Positions 8,886-17,151 of a stretch of DNA of 64,000 bases are shown here, in pieces. The notes beneath the pieces were generated by a model. That model saw only the letters and a program-made list of their open reading frames with translations, was not told where the DNA came from and made no database searches. The position numbers were made by a program, and so were the translations under genes. Origin of the DNA: a bacterium (GTDB lineage Bacteria; Methylomirabilota; Methylomirabilia; Methylomirabilales; 2-02-FULL-66-22); NCBI GenBank assembly GCA_029580855.1, contig JAKPQH010000055.1:1-64000 (forward strand). The letters run 5' to 3'. How positions within the stretch are numbered: position 1 is the stretch's first letter; each line of letters starts with the position of its first letter.

Positions 8886-10175
8886 CTAGGGGAGGGCCAG
8901 GTGGCCGAAGACCACGGTTGGAGCGAATTCCGCCGCGACCGCGGCGGCGGCGCCCAAGACGGCGAGCGCACCCAGGGTTCGGGCGAGTCGCCGCGTGAGC
9001 CGGCGTTCGCCGGCGAGCCGCGCGACCAGCGGGAGGCTCACGAGGGTGCTGGCGAGCGATGTGATGACGACCCCCACACCGCCCGCGTGGGGTGCGAGGG
9101 CGTGGGTCGCCGTGAGATTCGCCACCGAGGCGACCGCGCTGGCGCTGGAAACCAGGCCGCCCACCAGGCTGACCGTGTAGAACCCGGCGTGGCCCAGCGC
9201 CCGCTGCGCCAGTGCGCCGGTGATCTGCAGGAGGAGGAAGATGCCGCCGAACTTCAGCGTGGCGGTGAGCGAGAATGGTGACGTCATCGTCGCGAGCGGC
9301 GAGGCGGTCGTATCGGTGGGGCCGACCCCGCGCTCGCCCCGGAGATATGCGGCGAGGCCCGCGCCCGCCAGCATCACGCCGAGCGGCGCGGCCGCGCTGC
9401 GGACCGCCGCGGGAGCCAGGATGGCGAGGATCACGGCGTTCCGGAGCAGCATGGCGGCCGTCGCCAGGACGATCCCGCGGTACACCACCTCCTGCCCGAC
9501 GAGCGGCACCCTGGCCGCGAGTTCGGTCACAACCACCTTGCTATTGACGAGGCCGCCGAGAAAGCCCGTGAGCTGGATCCCCCGCGCGCCGTAGAGCTTG
9601 AGCAAAATGTAGTTGGCAAACCCCATTCCGGCGATGAGCAGGACGGTGATCCAGGCTGCTTGGGGGTCGATCAGGCCCCACGGGTCCACCGTCCCGACCG
9701 GCAGGACAGGGTAGACGATGCATGCGAGAATGGCGAGCAGGATCGCGGACCGGACCTCGGCCTCTGTGAGCGCCAGGCTAAAGCCGGAGAGCGGGTGTTT
9801 TGAGGCGAGGAAGGCCGCCGTCGCGACCCCGACCACCGCCGGCGTGAAGGTGTGCCCCTGTCCGGCCAGGGTGCCGGCGGCCCCCGTGAGCAGGAGGGCG
9901 GCCGACGTCGTGATATGGATTCCTTCTCCCCGCCGCATGGTGTCGACGTTCAAGAGGGCCACGAGCAGCCCAAGCAGGCCGAGAATGAGAAGCGCAAACG
10001 CGTCGCCCAGCAGGCCGCCGATGGCCCCCAAGAGGGCCGCGCAGGCGAACGTGCGCGCGCCGGCTTCTTTTTGCCGGCGCTCGCGCTCGATGCCGACAAA
10101 GAGACCGATCCCCAACGCCAACGCGAGCCGGCCCAGCGTGGGCAGGTAGGGCCATTGCAGAAGAGTGGGCGGCAT
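8886..10175 (-). CDS. MgtC/SapB family membrane protein with DUF4010 domain
   Basis: 429 residues, almost wholly hydrophobic with about a dozen membrane segments. The N-terminal 130 residues have the MgtC/SapB signature LGIGLFVGIERERRQ and the second half is the DUF4010 extension found in long MgtC homologues. Family members are tied to Mg2+ stress and ATP synthase regulation, but the function of this long form is unknown. The start ATG 10175 lacks a Shine-Dalgarno; a TAGAGT hexamer at 10186-10181 (minus strand) sits at leaderless spacing, without a good -35. The gene runs away from the inverted-repeat arm at 10239-10265. Confidence 0.85.
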   Translation of the reverse strand: MPPTLLQWPYLPTLGRLALALGIGLFVGIERERRQKEAGARTFACAALLGAIGGLLGDAFALLILGLLGLLVALLNVDTMRRGEGIHITTSAALLLTGAAGTLAGQGHTFTPAVVGVATAAFLASKHPLSGFSLALTEAEVRSAILLAILACIVYPVLPVGTVDPWGLIDPQAAWITVLLIAGMGFANYILLKLYGARGIQLTGFLGGLVNSKVVVTELAARVPLVGQEVVYRGIVLATAAMLLRNAVILAILAPAAVRSAAAPLGVMLAGAGLAAYLRGERGVGPTDTTASPLATMTSPFSLTATLKFGGIFLLLQITGALAQRALGHAGFYTVSLVGGLVSSASAVASVANLTATHALAPHAGGVGVVITSLASTLVSLPLVARLAGERRLTRRLARTLGALAVLGAAAAVAAEFAPTVVFGHLALP

Positions 10176-10238
10176 ACGCTACTCTACCGTATCAAGTCGC
10201 GGAGGGCTACCCGGTCTGCTGAGGGCCCGAGGCGTGAG

Positions 10239-10265
10239 AGGGGACGCCCTTTACTTATTTAACTT
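10239..10265 (+). repeat. Left arm of a 27-bp inverted repeat pair
   Basis: The arm begins AGGGGACGCCCTTTACTT. Its reverse complement occurs at 10692-10718 with 25 of 27 bases matching. The AT-rich half of the arm stands out against the GC-rich surroundings. Probably a mobile or REP-like unit; see the partner entry. Confidence 0.7.
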
Positions 10266-10691
10266 ATCTTTCCCTCTCCGGAATCAGAGCCGCTGGCCGC
10301 AATTCTCGGCAACGGCGGCGTCCCCCACGCTGCGGCAGCGACCGGTTGATGGGGACCGACAACCCGCGGAAGGCGCGGGTCATGCGGGGGCCGCGCTGGG
10401 GGCCCGGGATCCCGCACACCGCCGGCTCGCCCCGCACTACCCTTCGACGGCGACGCCCCCGAGACCTCCGCGTGGCGCGGCAGAAGCGTCGAACGCCGCG
10501 ACACCGTCATAGTCCGGGGCATCGGCGGACGTGTCCGGCACGGGTACGGTGGGCCTCTGACCCGACGACGCCCCGGCCCAGGTCCTGGACGCCCTCCCCG
10601 CCGCCGTGCCACTTTGGCCGAAGGCGGCGCGCCATCCCTGCGGCCACAGACATGCAATAGCGCCGGCTCGCCGTACGCGGTTGTCAATGTG
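10266..10691. other. Gene-free segment between the inverted repeat arms
   Basis: These 426 bases contain only short overlapping GC-rich frames without recognisable protein. Together with the two arms this makes a 480-bp unit, the size of a small non-autonomous element. I could not identify target-site duplications by eye. Confidence 0.4.
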
Positions 10692-10718
10692 AAGTCAAAT
10701 AAATAAAGGGCGTCCCCT
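10692..10718 (-). repeat. Right arm of the 27-bp inverted repeat pair
   Basis: Reads AAGTCAAATAAATAAAGGGC at its start and is complementary to 10239-10265 with two mismatches. It lies 46 bases beyond the end of the alcohol dehydrogenase gene. The GGGGACG plus AT-rich layout resembles palindromic units associated with Y1/REP transposases, but no such transposase is in the window. Confidence 0.7.
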
Positions 10719-10763
10719 TTCCGGACGAACGGTTTTCGCGAATGACAGATGCGTTTCGCCGCC

Positions 10764-11780
10764 TCAACCCACCGAGAGGAGGATCTTCTGGGCGTCCATG
10801 CCCTTCGTCAGCTGCTCGATGGCGCCGATCCCGTCCTCCAGCGGCATCCGGTGCGAGACAAGGGGCGCGAGGCCCACCCGCTTCTCCGTCACCAGGCCGA
10901 CGCTCTTGGCGAAGTCGGCGGGTGTGTAGACGCAGGACCCCAAGATCTCGACCTCCCCGTACCCCAGGGCGATGAGGTCCACGGGCACGGGCTCCTTGTA
11001 TACGGCCACGACCACGATCCGCCCCGTCCGCTTCACCAGCGCCATGCTGGTGCGGGCGGCCGGCGCCACGCCCGCCGCGTCGAAGACCACATCGATGCCG
11101 CGGCCGGCGGTGAGATCCATCAGGCGCTCGCGCGTGGCCTCCTCCGGCGCAAGCACCGGAAATCCCAGCGAAGCCGCCATCTTCTTGCGGAACGACTGCG
11201 GCTCGACCAGGAAAACATTCCGGGCGCCCGCCACGCGCGCCACCATGGCGGTCAGCAGGCCGATCGGGCCGGCGCCGATGACCACGGCGGACTCCCCGAA
11301 GGAAAGCCGCCCGATGCGGACGGCCCGCACGCCGACTGCCAAGGGCTCGGCCAGGACCCCCTCTTCGAACGAGACCTCGTCGGGAATTCGGTGCGGCGCC
11401 GCGAGCGCCACCCTGACATACCGCGCGAACCCCCCCGCCGAGTCGACGCCGTACAGGCCTTTCCTCTCGCAGATGTGCCCGTACCCCGCCAGACATAGCT
11501 CGCACTGACCGCAGGCGTAGACGGGGTTCACCGCCACGCGGTCCCCCACGCGCAGCGAGGAATACCCCTCGCCCCGCCGTTCCACCACAATACCCGAGAA
11601 CTCGTGCCCCAGGATCGTGGGCGGTTTGGCGCGCCGGTGCTTCCCCTGGTAGATCGTCAGGTCCGAGCCGCAGATCCCCGCGTACTTCACCTCCAAAAGC
11701 GCCTCGCCGTCGCCGCAGTGCGGCTCGGGAACGTCCTCCAGCCTGAGGTCATGCTTTCCATGCCACACGAGCCCTTTCAT
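10764..11780 (-). CDS. Zinc-dependent medium-chain alcohol/polyol dehydrogenase
   Basis: 338 residues. GICGSD and GHEFSG supply catalytic zinc ligands (Cys near residue 37, His-Glu near 59-60), and CGQCELCLAGYGHIC near residues 90-104 is the four-Cys structural zinc lobe. A Rossmann loop VIGAGPIG follows near residue 166. This is the sorbitol/threonine/galactitol-phosphate dehydrogenase branch of the MDR family; the substrate cannot be told. It has its own promoter and faces away from azlD upstream, so it looks monocistronic. The zinc-lobe spacing is complete, so the enzyme is probably active. NAD(P)+ preference is not decided here. Confidence 0.9.
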   Translation of the reverse strand: MKGLVWHGKHDLRLEDVPEPHCGDGEALLEVKYAGICGSDLTIYQGKHRRAKPPTILGHEFSGIVVERRGEGYSSLRVGDRVAVNPVYACGQCELCLAGYGHICERKGLYGVDSAGGFARYVRVALAAPHRIPDEVSFEEGVLAEPLAVGVRAVRIGRLSFGESAVVIGAGPIGLLTAMVARVAGARNVFLVEPQSFRKKMAASLGFPVLAPEEATRERLMDLTAGRGIDVVFDAAGVAPAARTSMALVKRTGRIVVVAVYKEPVPVDLIALGYGEVEILGSCVYTPADFAKSVGLVTEKRVGLAPLVSHRMPLEDGIGAIEQLTKGMDAQKILLSVG

Positions 11781-11825
11781 GCGCGCCTCCTCGTTGGAAT
11801 CCGGGTCGGATCGATCCGCCCTGGC

Positions 11826-11855
11826 ACACTACCCCACCTCCCCCGCGGGAGTCAA
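11826..11855 (-). promoter_or_regulatory. Promoter for the zinc alcohol dehydrogenase
   Basis: Minus strand TTGACT (11855-11850), 18-base spacer and TAGTGT (11831-11826), about 45 bases before the start codon at 11780. Confidence 0.5.
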
Positions 11856-11917
11856 TCGGGCCCCACGGCAACGAGTCGGCGCGGAGCGACGTGGGCGACG
11901 GGCCCCGAGACACGGGT

Positions 11918-12253
11918 TCAGCCTGGAAGCACCGCCTGCAACACCCACAGCGCCGCCATGCCCACGGCGATCGCCAGGAAAACATTCTTGCTCCGCCAGG
12001 CGACCACACCCGCCAGCAATCCCGCCAGCAGCCGCGCGTTGCCCGGCGAGAACATCAACGTGCCGCCGGGCAGCAGAAGTTCGGGAAAGACGATGGCCGA
12101 CAGCACGGCCGGCGGCACGAAACGGAGCGCCTGCCGGACGATGGGAGACACCCGGAGGCGCCCCAACAGCAGAATCAGCGACAGGCGGATCGCATAGGTG
12201 ACGACCCCCATCCCGACGATGATGAGACACAGGACCGTTGCGGTCGGGTTCAT
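11918..12253 (-). CDS. azlD: AzlD family branched-chain amino acid transport subunit
   Basis: 111 residues with about four hydrophobic segments and the family features VTYAIRLSLI near the start and FVPPAVLSAIVFPELL in the middle. AzlD is the small partner of AzlC in exporters of branched-chain or related amino acids. ATG 12253 overlaps the azlC stop by four bases, so the pair is translationally coupled. The frame stays open upstream to 12661, but that part is the azlC shadow. It is the last gene of an operon that starts with the TRAP binding protein at 15907. Confidence 0.88.
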   Translation of the reverse strand: MNPTATVLCLIIVGMGVVTYAIRLSLILLLGRLRVSPIVRQALRFVPPAVLSAIVFPELLLPGGTLMFSPGNARLLAGLLAGVVAWRSKNVFLAIAVGMAALWVLQAVLPG

Positions 12254-12966
12254 GGCCGGCGTCCCCGCGCGTTGGTCTTCCCCTCGACCAGCAATCCGAC
12301 AAGGATCCCGGTCACGGCGGCAAGGACGAGTCCGAGTTTGTAGGGCCAGCCCGCGGCGGCGACCGCGACGATGCCCGCCGCGAGTGCTGCGGCCACCGCC
12401 GGCCGGTCCGTGAGCGTGGGGATGATGAGGGCGATGAACGTGAGCGCAATGGCGAAATCCAGCGCCCAGCCGGGCGGAATCTGTGCGCCGACCGCGATCC
12501 CCACCGCCGTGCTGGCTTGCCAGGCGCTCCACTGGGCCAGTCCTGCGCCCAGGAAATACCATCGCCCCGCTTCTGACACGGTCGGAGACGTTTGTGATCG
12601 GGCGAAGCGCGTGATGGCAACGGCGTATACCTCGTCGGTCAGAAAGTAGGCCAGCAGGCACTTCCAGCGCGTGTTCAGGTCCGTGAGATACGGAGCGACC
12701 GACGCGCTGTAGAGGACATGGCGCAGGTTGACGATGAAGGTCGTGACGAGGACGACGATCCCCGGCGCGCCGGTCCCGATGAGCTGGGCGCCGACAAACT
12801 GGGCGGATCCGGCGAAGACGACCGAGGACATGGCGAAGGCCAGGGCCGCCGGCAGACCCGCGCTCAGCGCCAGGACGCCGTAGATCATCCCGAAGGGGCT
12901 CACGCCAAGCAGGATCGGTAGCACCGCCTTGATGCCGGCAAGAAACGCCGGGCGACGCTCGTCCAT
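12250..12966 (-). CDS. azlC: AzlC family ABC-like permease/exporter
   Basis: 238 residues with about seven membrane segments. Family hallmarks are GVSPFGMIYGVLA near residue 21, VFAGSAQFVGAQL near 50 and NLRHVLYSAS near 81. With AzlD it forms an inner-membrane exporter of branched-chain amino acids or analogues. Its start is four bases past the stop of the TRAP large permease, so it is part of the same transcript. Having an export pair appended to an import system is unusual and suggests the TRAP substrate may be an amino-acid-like or keto-acid compound; that is inference. Confidence 0.9.
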   Translation of the reverse strand: MDERRPAFLAGIKAVLPILLGVSPFGMIYGVLALSAGLPAALAFAMSSVVFAGSAQFVGAQLIGTGAPGIVVLVTTFIVNLRHVLYSASVAPYLTDLNTRWKCLLAYFLTDEVYAVAITRFARSQTSPTVSEAGRWYFLGAGLAQWSAWQASTAVGIAVGAQIPPGWALDFAIALTFIALIIPTLTDRPAVAAALAAGIVAVAAAGWPYKLGLVLAAVTGILVGLLVEGKTNARGRRP

Positions 12967-12970
12967 CGGG

Positions 12971-14251
12971 CTATTTGTAAAACAGGTTCGGCAGAAACAT
13001 CACCATGCTGGGCCAGTAGGTTACGATCCCCAGGGTGACGAGAAGCGGGATGAGAAACGGGGCGCACGCCCGGGTGGTACGGTCCAGGGAGATATTGGCG
13101 ACGCGCGCCAGGACGTAGAGCACCATGCCGACCGGCGGGGTCAGGAGGCCGATCATGAGGTTCAACACCATGACCACCCCGAAATGCACCGGGTCCACCC
13201 CGATCCGCTCCACGAGCGGCATCAGCACCGGCACCAAGATCGTGATGGCGGCAATGGTCTCCATGAAACAGCCGACGACGAGCAGGAAGAGGTTCACCAG
13301 CAGCAGAACCGCCCATGGTTGGGTGGTGATGGCCAGGACGGCGTCCGCCACGTGATCCGTGATTTTGGACGTCGTGATGAGGTAACCGAAAATCGAGGCG
13401 CCGGCCACGATCAGGAGAATAATGGCGGTCGTCTCGATGGTCTCGAAGCTGATCTTGATCAGGCGCTTCAACGAGAGAGTCCGGTACACGAACACCCCGA
13501 GGACGAGGGCGTAGACCGTGGCCGCGATTGCGGCTTCGGTTGGCGTGAACACGCCGGTGACCATTCCGCCGACCAAGATTATAGGCGTCAGGAGGGGGAG
13601 AAAGGCCCGTTTGCTGGACGCCCAGAGGTTGGAGACCGAGAAGCGAACGTCGCGGCGATAGTTACGTGTGTGGGCGAACCAGACCACCATGGCCATCAGG
13701 GTCAGCCCCATCGTCAGGCCGGGAAGGACACCCGCGGCAAAGAGTTGACCGATGGACGCGTTGGCCATTACGCCGTAGATGACCATGGGCAGCGAGGGCG
13801 GGATGATCGGACCGATGGTCGAGGAGCTCCCGGTGATGCCCACCGAAAAGTCGAGATCGTAGCCTTGGTCCTTCATGGCCTTGATCTCGATCATGCCCAG
13901 TCCGGCCGCGTCGGCCACGGCCGTGCCGGACATGCCGGCGAAGATGATCGAGGCCACCACATTGACGTGCCCCAGCCCGCCGCGCAACCAGCCCACCAAC
14001 GCCATGGCAAAACCAAAGATGCGGGCCGTGATCCCCGAGGAGTTCATCAGGCTTCCGGCCATGATGAAGAAGGGGATGGCCAACAGCGGGAACGAATCCG
14101 TCCCGCCGACCATGCGGTGCAGGACCACCAGGTGCGGTTGGACCCCCTCGACGATGACGTAAAACAGCGAGGCCCCACCGAGCGCGACGGCCACGGGCAC
14201 CCCGATGATGAGCAGCACCAGGAAACCGCCGATGAGCGCCAGGGTCATCAT
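12971..14251 (-). CDS. dctM: TRAP transporter large permease (DctM), first system
   Basis: 426 residues, typical DctM length, with about twelve membrane segments. The signature IPFFIMAGSLMNSSGI is near residue 55 and IMPPSLPM-type loops (IIPPSLPMVIYG) near 137. It forms the Na+-driven membrane unit with DctQ, importing organic acids captured by DctP. The start overlaps the dctQ stop by ATGATGA, so ATG 14251 or 14248 are both possible. An in-frame extension to 14446 has no family similarity. The operon order is dctP, dctQ, dctM, azlC, azlD on the minus strand. Confidence 0.92.
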   Translation of the reverse strand: MMTLALIGGFLVLLIIGVPVAVALGGASLFYVIVEGVQPHLVVLHRMVGGTDSFPLLAIPFFIMAGSLMNSSGITARIFGFAMALVGWLRGGLGHVNVVASIIFAGMSGTAVADAAGLGMIEIKAMKDQGYDLDFSVGITGSSSTIGPIIPPSLPMVIYGVMANASIGQLFAAGVLPGLTMGLTLMAMVVWFAHTRNYRRDVRFSVSNLWASSKRAFLPLLTPIILVGGMVTGVFTPTEAAIAATVYALVLGVFVYRTLSLKRLIKISFETIETTAIILLIVAGASIFGYLITTSKITDHVADAVLAITTQPWAVLLLVNLFLLVVGCFMETIAAITILVPVLMPLVERIGVDPVHFGVVMVLNLMIGLLTPPVGMVLYVLARVANISLDRTTRACAPFLIPLLVTLGIVTYWPSMVMFLPNLFYK

Positions 14252-14844
14252 TGATGCCGGCCCTCCGCCCTCACGCGCGTCAGCACGCTGGACCCCGTCC
14301 GCCAGTTCGTCCAGGCCACCCGGAGCGACCACCACGTCATCAACGCAAGGCCGAGCGTACACGCACCGTACACGATGCTCATAGGCCAGTCCACGACCAC
14401 CATGGGCTGCGTTTGCATGATCTGTGTCACTTTCCAGCAGAGCCACGTCGCGTACGCAAAGAAGGCAGTCCGCAGCAGATCGACCAGCAGCGAAAGGATG
14501 TTCGCAACGCCGCGGGGGAGGTGGAGATACAGGAATTCAACCTGAATGTGCGTCTGACGACGCATGGCCATGGCCCCGCCGAGGAAACCCACACAGGTGA
14601 GCAAATACCGCGCGATCTCTTCCGTCCAGGCGATCGGATTGTTCAGCACGTATCGGGTGAAGAACTGCAGGAACACGACCACGGCCAGCAGCCAGAACAG
14701 TCCTAACGTCACCCAATCCTCGAACCGGTAATCGGACAGGTCCGGGTTGGGGTCGTCGAGCGCATCCAGCCCGGCATCGCCGAGATTTGGGCCGCTGTAG
14801 CCTTCTTCTTGTTGCATCTGACACTCGTGGGGGATTCTTGTCAC
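14248..14844 (-). CDS. dctQ: TRAP transporter small permease (DctQ), first system
   Basis: 198 residues from GTG 14844, or 189 from ATG 14817. Four membrane segments after a soluble 45-residue acidic N-terminus. The family motif around FFTRYVLNNPIAWTEEIARYL (Trp-Thr-Glu-Glu) is clear near residues 66-86. It pairs with the large permease and overlaps its start by four bases. The acidic lead (GLDALDDPNPDLSDYRFEDW) is longer than in most DctQ proteins. There is no strong Shine-Dalgarno for either start. Confidence 0.88.
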   Translation of the reverse strand: MTRIPHECQMQQEEGYSGPNLGDAGLDALDDPNPDLSDYRFEDWVTLGLFWLLAVVVFLQFFTRYVLNNPIAWTEEIARYLLTCVGFLGGAMAMRRQTHIQVEFLYLHLPRGVANILSLLVDLLRTAFFAYATWLCWKVTQIMQTQPMVVVDWPMSIVYGACTLGLALMTWWSLRVAWTNWRTGSSVLTRVRAEGRHQ

Positions 14845-14926
14845 GCCCCCGCGGACAGGGATATCGCGACCCGGGCGCCCGAGCCTGAGACCCCGACACC
14901 CGGGCCGCGCGCGACTCGGACTCGCG

Positions 14927-15907
14927 TCACTTCACCGCCTGCAGGCGATCGTACAGATCCTTGGTCCACACCGCGCCGGCGGCGGCGTCGTTGTGGAGCT
15001 TCACCGCTGCCTCGCGGAACGCCTTGAGGTCGGGGTTCACGACGGTTTTGCCCTGCTGCTTGAACCAGTCGACCAGCTTGGCTTCCGATTCGCGGATGCT
15101 GGCGCCGGCTCGGGCGGCGGCCTCCTTGTACACGGCGTCGAAAATATCCCGCTCTTGCGGGGTCAGCTTGTTCCAGAGCGGCGACCCGATGGTCGTGCAC
15201 AGGTTGTCCAGGATGTGGCCAGTCAGATTGATGTGGGACTGCACCTCGTAAAACTTCTTGGCCTGGATGGTCGGTAGCGGATTCTCCTGGCCGTCCACGG
15301 TCTTGTTCTGGAGAGCCAGGTAGACCTCGGCAAAGGCAATGGGAGTGGGATTGGCGCCGACCACCTTAGCATACATCATGTACATGGGGGCCTGCGGCAC
15401 TCGAAGCTTCATGTTCTTCATGTCTTCGGGTTTGTTGATGGCCTTGTTGGCCGTGGTGTGCCGGGCGCCATAATACGTGAGGGCCACGATCTTGTGGCCG
15501 GTTTGCTTGAAGTATCCGTCGGTCAGTTCGGTCAGGAGGGGGCTCTTGCTGAAAGCCGTGTGATGATTGATATCCCGCCACATGTACGGGGCGTTCACGA
15601 TCGAGATGGGCTTGTAGGTCGCTCCAGCGAAGGACGCGCCGATGTAGGCCAGATCGATGGTCCCGAGCGGCAGCGCCTGGGCGATCTGCTGCTCGTTGCC
15701 GAGGGCCGAGGCCGGGAACACGTCGATCTGGTACTTGTTGTTGGTCCGCTTCGCGATCTCGGCCGCCGCCCACAGGGCTTCTGTGTGGAACGCCTCCGAC
15801 GTCTCGTACACGTGGGCAAACTTCAGTTTGGTCTGGGCCGCAGCCGGCACGGCCGCGGCGAGGGCGAAGACGACGATGGCCAGCGTTACGACTACCCGTG
15901 TCCTCAT
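14927..15907 (-). CDS. dctP: TRAP transporter substrate-binding protein (DctP), first system
   Basis: 326 residues from ATG 15907, which has a perfect GGAGGAGG upstream. Residues 1-25 are a Sec signal (ALAAAVPAAAQ, cleavage after AAA). The rest is a DctP-type periplasmic fold, with RVPQAPMYMMYAKVVGANPTP carrying the conserved Arg that binds the substrate carboxylate (near residue 168) and VDGQENP near residue 205. It captures a carboxylated solute for the downstream permeases. The solute is unknown. First gene of a five-gene operon behind the promoter at 16055-16084. Confidence 0.92.
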   Translation of the reverse strand: MRTRVVVTLAIVVFALAAAVPAAAQTKLKFAHVYETSEAFHTEALWAAAEIAKRTNNKYQIDVFPASALGNEQQIAQALPLGTIDLAYIGASFAGATYKPISIVNAPYMWRDINHHTAFSKSPLLTELTDGYFKQTGHKIVALTYYGARHTTANKAINKPEDMKNMKLRVPQAPMYMMYAKVVGANPTPIAFAEVYLALQNKTVDGQENPLPTIQAKKFYEVQSHINLTGHILDNLCTTIGSPLWNKLTPQERDIFDAVYKEAAARAGASIRESEAKLVDWFKQQGKTVVNPDLKAFREAAVKLHNDAAAGAVWTKDLYDRLQAVK

Positions 15908-16054
15908 GTGCTCCTCCTCCATGTGATGAGCTCCGCGGCCTCCTCGGGCGCGCGGAACAACGGAAAAGAGACGCGCCACCAGGCGTTCGGCCAAAACCAG
16001 CGCGTGCCGGATATCCCGTGATCGGCCGGGCCCACCCCACCCGAGACCGGGTGG

Positions 16055-16084
16055 AGCATGGCCTAGAACGGTGGTGCGTGTCAA
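16055..16084 (-). promoter_or_regulatory. Promoter of the dctPQM-azlCD operon
   Basis: Minus strand TTGACA (16084-16079), 18-base spacer and CATGCT (16060-16055). The leader to dctP is about 140 bases. Confidence 0.45.
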
Positions 16085-16166
16085 GGGGAGGCGTCGTCGC
16101 CCGAGTAGATTGGCCGGGCTCGCGAACATCCCGGGTCGCGGGATCCGTCGAACCGCCGGAACGGCG

Positions 16167-16196
16167 TGGACACGCGGAAGGTCTTCCTGCTAGAGT
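16167..16196 (+). promoter_or_regulatory. Promoter for the RNase Z-like MBL gene
   Basis: TGGACA (16167-16172), 18-base spacer and TAGAGT (16191-16196), about 48 bases before the start codon. The same hexamers and spacing recur at 46894-46923. Confidence 0.5.
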
Positions 16197-16243
16197 GACA
16201 CCGGCCCGCCACACCCCGTGTGGCAACAATCGAGGAGGTGGGT

Positions 16244-17032
16244 ATGCCTTTCCAGTTTTTGGGGACGTCCGGCGCAGTTCCATCGGCGGCTCGCGACAAC
16301 ACCGCGCTGGTCTTCTACTCCGCGGAAGACACCGTCCTCGTCGACTGCTCCGGAAGCCCCTATCAGAAGATTCTGAAGGCGGGCCTGGACCCGATGCGCG
16401 TGACATCCCTCATCGTCACCCACCGGCACGTGGACCACCTCTACGGTATCCCGTCGCTCGCCCACAACATGGGTCTGGCCGGTCGTCGGGCACCGCTGCA
16501 CATCTACGCCCTGCCGGAAACCCTGCCCATCCTGAACGGATTCCTGGATCTCTTCCCGCTGGAAGAAAAGATGCCCTACCGCATCGTACTGCACGAGGTC
16601 CCGCCCAAGGAAGGCTATCCAGTCCTCCAGGCTCAAGGCTTTCGCATACAGTCCACCCCGGTGAAGCACGGGGCGCCCAACATCGGCCTCCGCGTCGAAT
16701 TCGCGTCGCCGCAAGAGCGCGGCGTGGTGGTTTACAGCGGTGACACCAGCCCGTGCCCGTCGCTCATCGCCCTGGCGCGCGGGGCGGACATCCTCATCCA
16801 CGAGGCGACCTTCCTGCACAGCGATGCGGCCCGCGCGGCCTCCGACGGCCACACGACCGGCTATCAGGCGGGAGAGGTCGCCACACAGGCGCGCGTCAAG
16901 CGCCTCTTCCTCTGCCACTTCGAAGCACGGCTGCACGACCACGTCGAAGACCTGCGGCGCGAAGCCCGCCAGACCTATAGCGGCCCGGTGGAGATTCCTG
17001 GCGAGTTCCAGGAGTACCGGGCGTCCGCCTGA
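16244..17032 (+). CDS. MBL-fold metallo-hydrolase (RNase Z/arylsulfatase-like)
   Basis: 262 residues from ATG 16244, preceded by GAGGAGGT at ideal spacing; ATG 16220 would put that Shine-Dalgarno inside the gene. The metal motif THRHVDH is at residues 60-65, with further His/Asp in TPVKHG, YSGDTSP and HEATF. The order and the FLGTSGAVPSA start match RNase Z-like members (ElaC group). It could be a tRNA 3' endonuclease, but it is shorter than typical RNase Z and lacks a clear exosite arm, so a small-molecule hydrolase is as likely. Monocistronic, divergent from dctP and convergent with the SDR gene. Confidence 0.82.
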   Translation: MPFQFLGTSGAVPSAARDNTALVFYSAEDTVLVDCSGSPYQKILKAGLDPMRVTSLIVTHRHVDHLYGIPSLAHNMGLAGRRAPLHIYALPETLPILNGFLDLFPLEEKMPYRIVLHEVPPKEGYPVLQAQGFRIQSTPVKHGAPNIGLRVEFASPQERGVVVYSGDTSPCPSLIALARGADILIHEATFLHSDAARAASDGHTTGYQAGEVATQARVKRLFLCHFEARLHDHVEDLRREARQTYSGPVEIPGEFQEYRASA

Positions 17033-17151
17033 GCCGGACGTTCGGCGGTGTGAATTGACGTTCCGGGGCGCCGGCGATCCGGTGGAGGGTGGTGCGGTGT
17101 CCACGCGGGCACGCCCTTCCCGGGTGGCCTTCGCCGCGGTGCGGAGCCTGG

